64,000 nt of DNA from NCBI GenBank assembly GCA_021779855.1, contig JAJXZW010000002.1, positions 1-64,000 on the forward strand, given 5' to 3'. Below are positions 63,341-64,000 of this stretch, one piece after another. The position numbers and the translations under genes were made by a program. The notes below the pieces were generated by a model that worked only from the letters and a program-made list of their open reading frames with translations, was not told where the DNA came from and did not search any database. Origin of the DNA: Actinomycetes bacterium. Lineage in GTDB: Bacteria > Actinomycetota > Acidimicrobiia > Acidimicrobiales > RAAP-2. The number at the start of each line of letters is the position of its first letter. Within the stretch, counting starts at the first letter, position 1.

Positions 63341-64000
63341 TCCGCCGGGGCCGTCGCCACCCAGCGGTTGACCTCGTCGATGACGGTGCGCAGGGCCACG
63401 TAGCTGCGCCCGTCGAAGTCGAAGGCGAGGGTACCGTCGGGCTCGACGCGCAGCCCCTCGCCGAGGTCGAACTGGGGCACCAGCGCCCTCAGGCGGGCCA
63501 GCTGGTCGGGATCCGGGGCACGCCGCAGCTGCACCGTCGCGCGCGCGCCGTCCAGGGAGAACCCCCCGTAGTTGGCGTAGAAGCCGTCGATCTCGGCCAG
63601 GGCCTCGGCGACCCCCCGGGCCGGGCGCACCAGGTTGAGGTCCACCGACGAGACGTAGCCGCCCTCGATCAGGGTGTGGTCGACGAAGTCACGCCACGCC
63701 TCCCAGTAGGTCCCGTCGGCGGTGTCCAGCAGCACCACCGGCGCCGGGGTGGTCTTCCCGGTGTCGAGCAAGGTGACGATCTCGAAGAGCTCGTCCATCG
63801 TCCCGAGCCCGCCGGGCAGCATGACAAAGGCGATCGACGAGCGCGTGAGGGCCACCTTGCGGGTGAAGAAGTAGCGCATCGTCACGAGCATCGTCGCGAC
63901 GTCGATGTACGGGTTGGGGCTCTGCTCGAAGGGCAGGTCGATGTTGACCCCGATGGTCGCGTCCCGTCCGCCCCCCCGCGCCGCCGCCTCCATGATCCCC
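63337..64000 (-). CDS. LOG-family protein (TIGR00730-like), N-terminus beyond window
   Basis: The frame is open to the right edge, so the true start lies outside. The LOG signature PGGLGTMDELFE is clear, preceded by YFFTRKVALTRSSIAFVMLP. The family has a nucleotide-binding Rossmann-like fold, and some members are cytokinin riboside 5'-monophosphate phosphoribohydrolases. About 95 residues after the usual end form an extra C-terminal domain (FDFDGRSYVALRTVIDEVNR) not in short LOG proteins. Confidence 0.83.
   Translation of the reverse strand, partial: GIMEAAARGGGRDATIGVNIDLPFEQSPNPYIDVATMLVTMRYFFTRKVALTRSSIAFVMLPGGLGTMDELFEIVTLLDTGKTTPAPVVLLDTADGTYWEAWRDFVDHTLIEGGYVSSVDLNLVRPARGVAEALAEIDGFYANYGGFSLDGARATVQLRRAPDPDQLARLRALVPQFDLGEGLRVEPDGTLAFDFDGRSYVALRTVIDEVNRWVATAPAD

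Overview
The window reads as chromosome from a high-GC, Gram-positive-type actinobacterium. The evidence is very G+C-rich coding DNA, many GTG starts, an F420-type (Ddn-like) nitroreductase homologue, an MMPL transporter, SHOCT and DUF3048 proteins, and the gene string nadK-recN-pyrG-nudix-xerD-scpA-scpB-rluB-cmk-der, which is a familiar actinobacterial order. Acidimicrobiia-like lineages fit best, but that placement is inference from gene content and no rRNA is present.

Left accessory part (1 to about 8000). A left-edge-truncated IS110-family transposase lies against a decayed IS3-family element, and 200 bases of leader between them may carry an IS110 bridge RNA. Next comes a lower-GC stretch with a solitary OLD-like AAA ATPase whose C-terminal TOPRIM-like part is atypical. 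It is followed by a small Cys/His protein, then a single leaderless orphan gene bracketed by two diverged 80-bp direct repeats exactly 766 bp apart. A decayed DUF2892 gene is translationally coupled to a sulfide:quinone oxidoreductase-like flavoprotein. About 1 kb without a convincing gene closes the region.

Middle-left (8017 to 24453). This is a mix of exported proteins and small enzymes: a lipoprotein, an alpha/beta-hydrolase fused to a GNAT acetyltransferase, a threonine-aldolase-like PLP enzyme, a methyltransferase, three tandem exported proteins facing an MMPL transporter, a DUF3048 protein, a pseudopilin-like protein, a 2H phosphoesterase, a SHOCT membrane protein, a Ddn-like protein, an exported dimethylformamidase-like protein and a PEBP-family protein. 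Several exported proteins share Thr-rich linkers.

Core block (24503 to 44385). A dense run carries nadK, recN, pyrG, a Nudix hydrolase, xerD, an M50 protease, scpA/scpB, rluB, aroH, tyrA, aroA, cmk, plsC, DUF512 radical SAM, der and a gamma-carbonic-anhydrase-like gene. Inserted on the other strand are trpS, a heme A synthase, a glycosyltransferase and ispH. Many junctions are GTGA or ATGA overlaps, which implies translational coupling.

Right part (44382 to 64000). trpD diverges from trpCF-trpB-trpA, where trpC and trpF are fused. An acetate permease and acetyl-CoA synthetase follow, then an amine oxidase-like flavoprotein, a DEDDh exonuclease, tRNA-Pro(GGG), and a thiO-thiS-small ORF operon without thiG. 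gltB-gltD, an acyl-CoA synthetase and an edge-truncated LOG-family protein finish the window.

A recurring TAnnnT box, often followed by GG, sits 6 to 30 bases upstream of many first genes on both strands. It looks like the house -10 element and places many start codons at or very near the transcript 5' end. No CRISPR array, rRNA or phage structural gene was seen.
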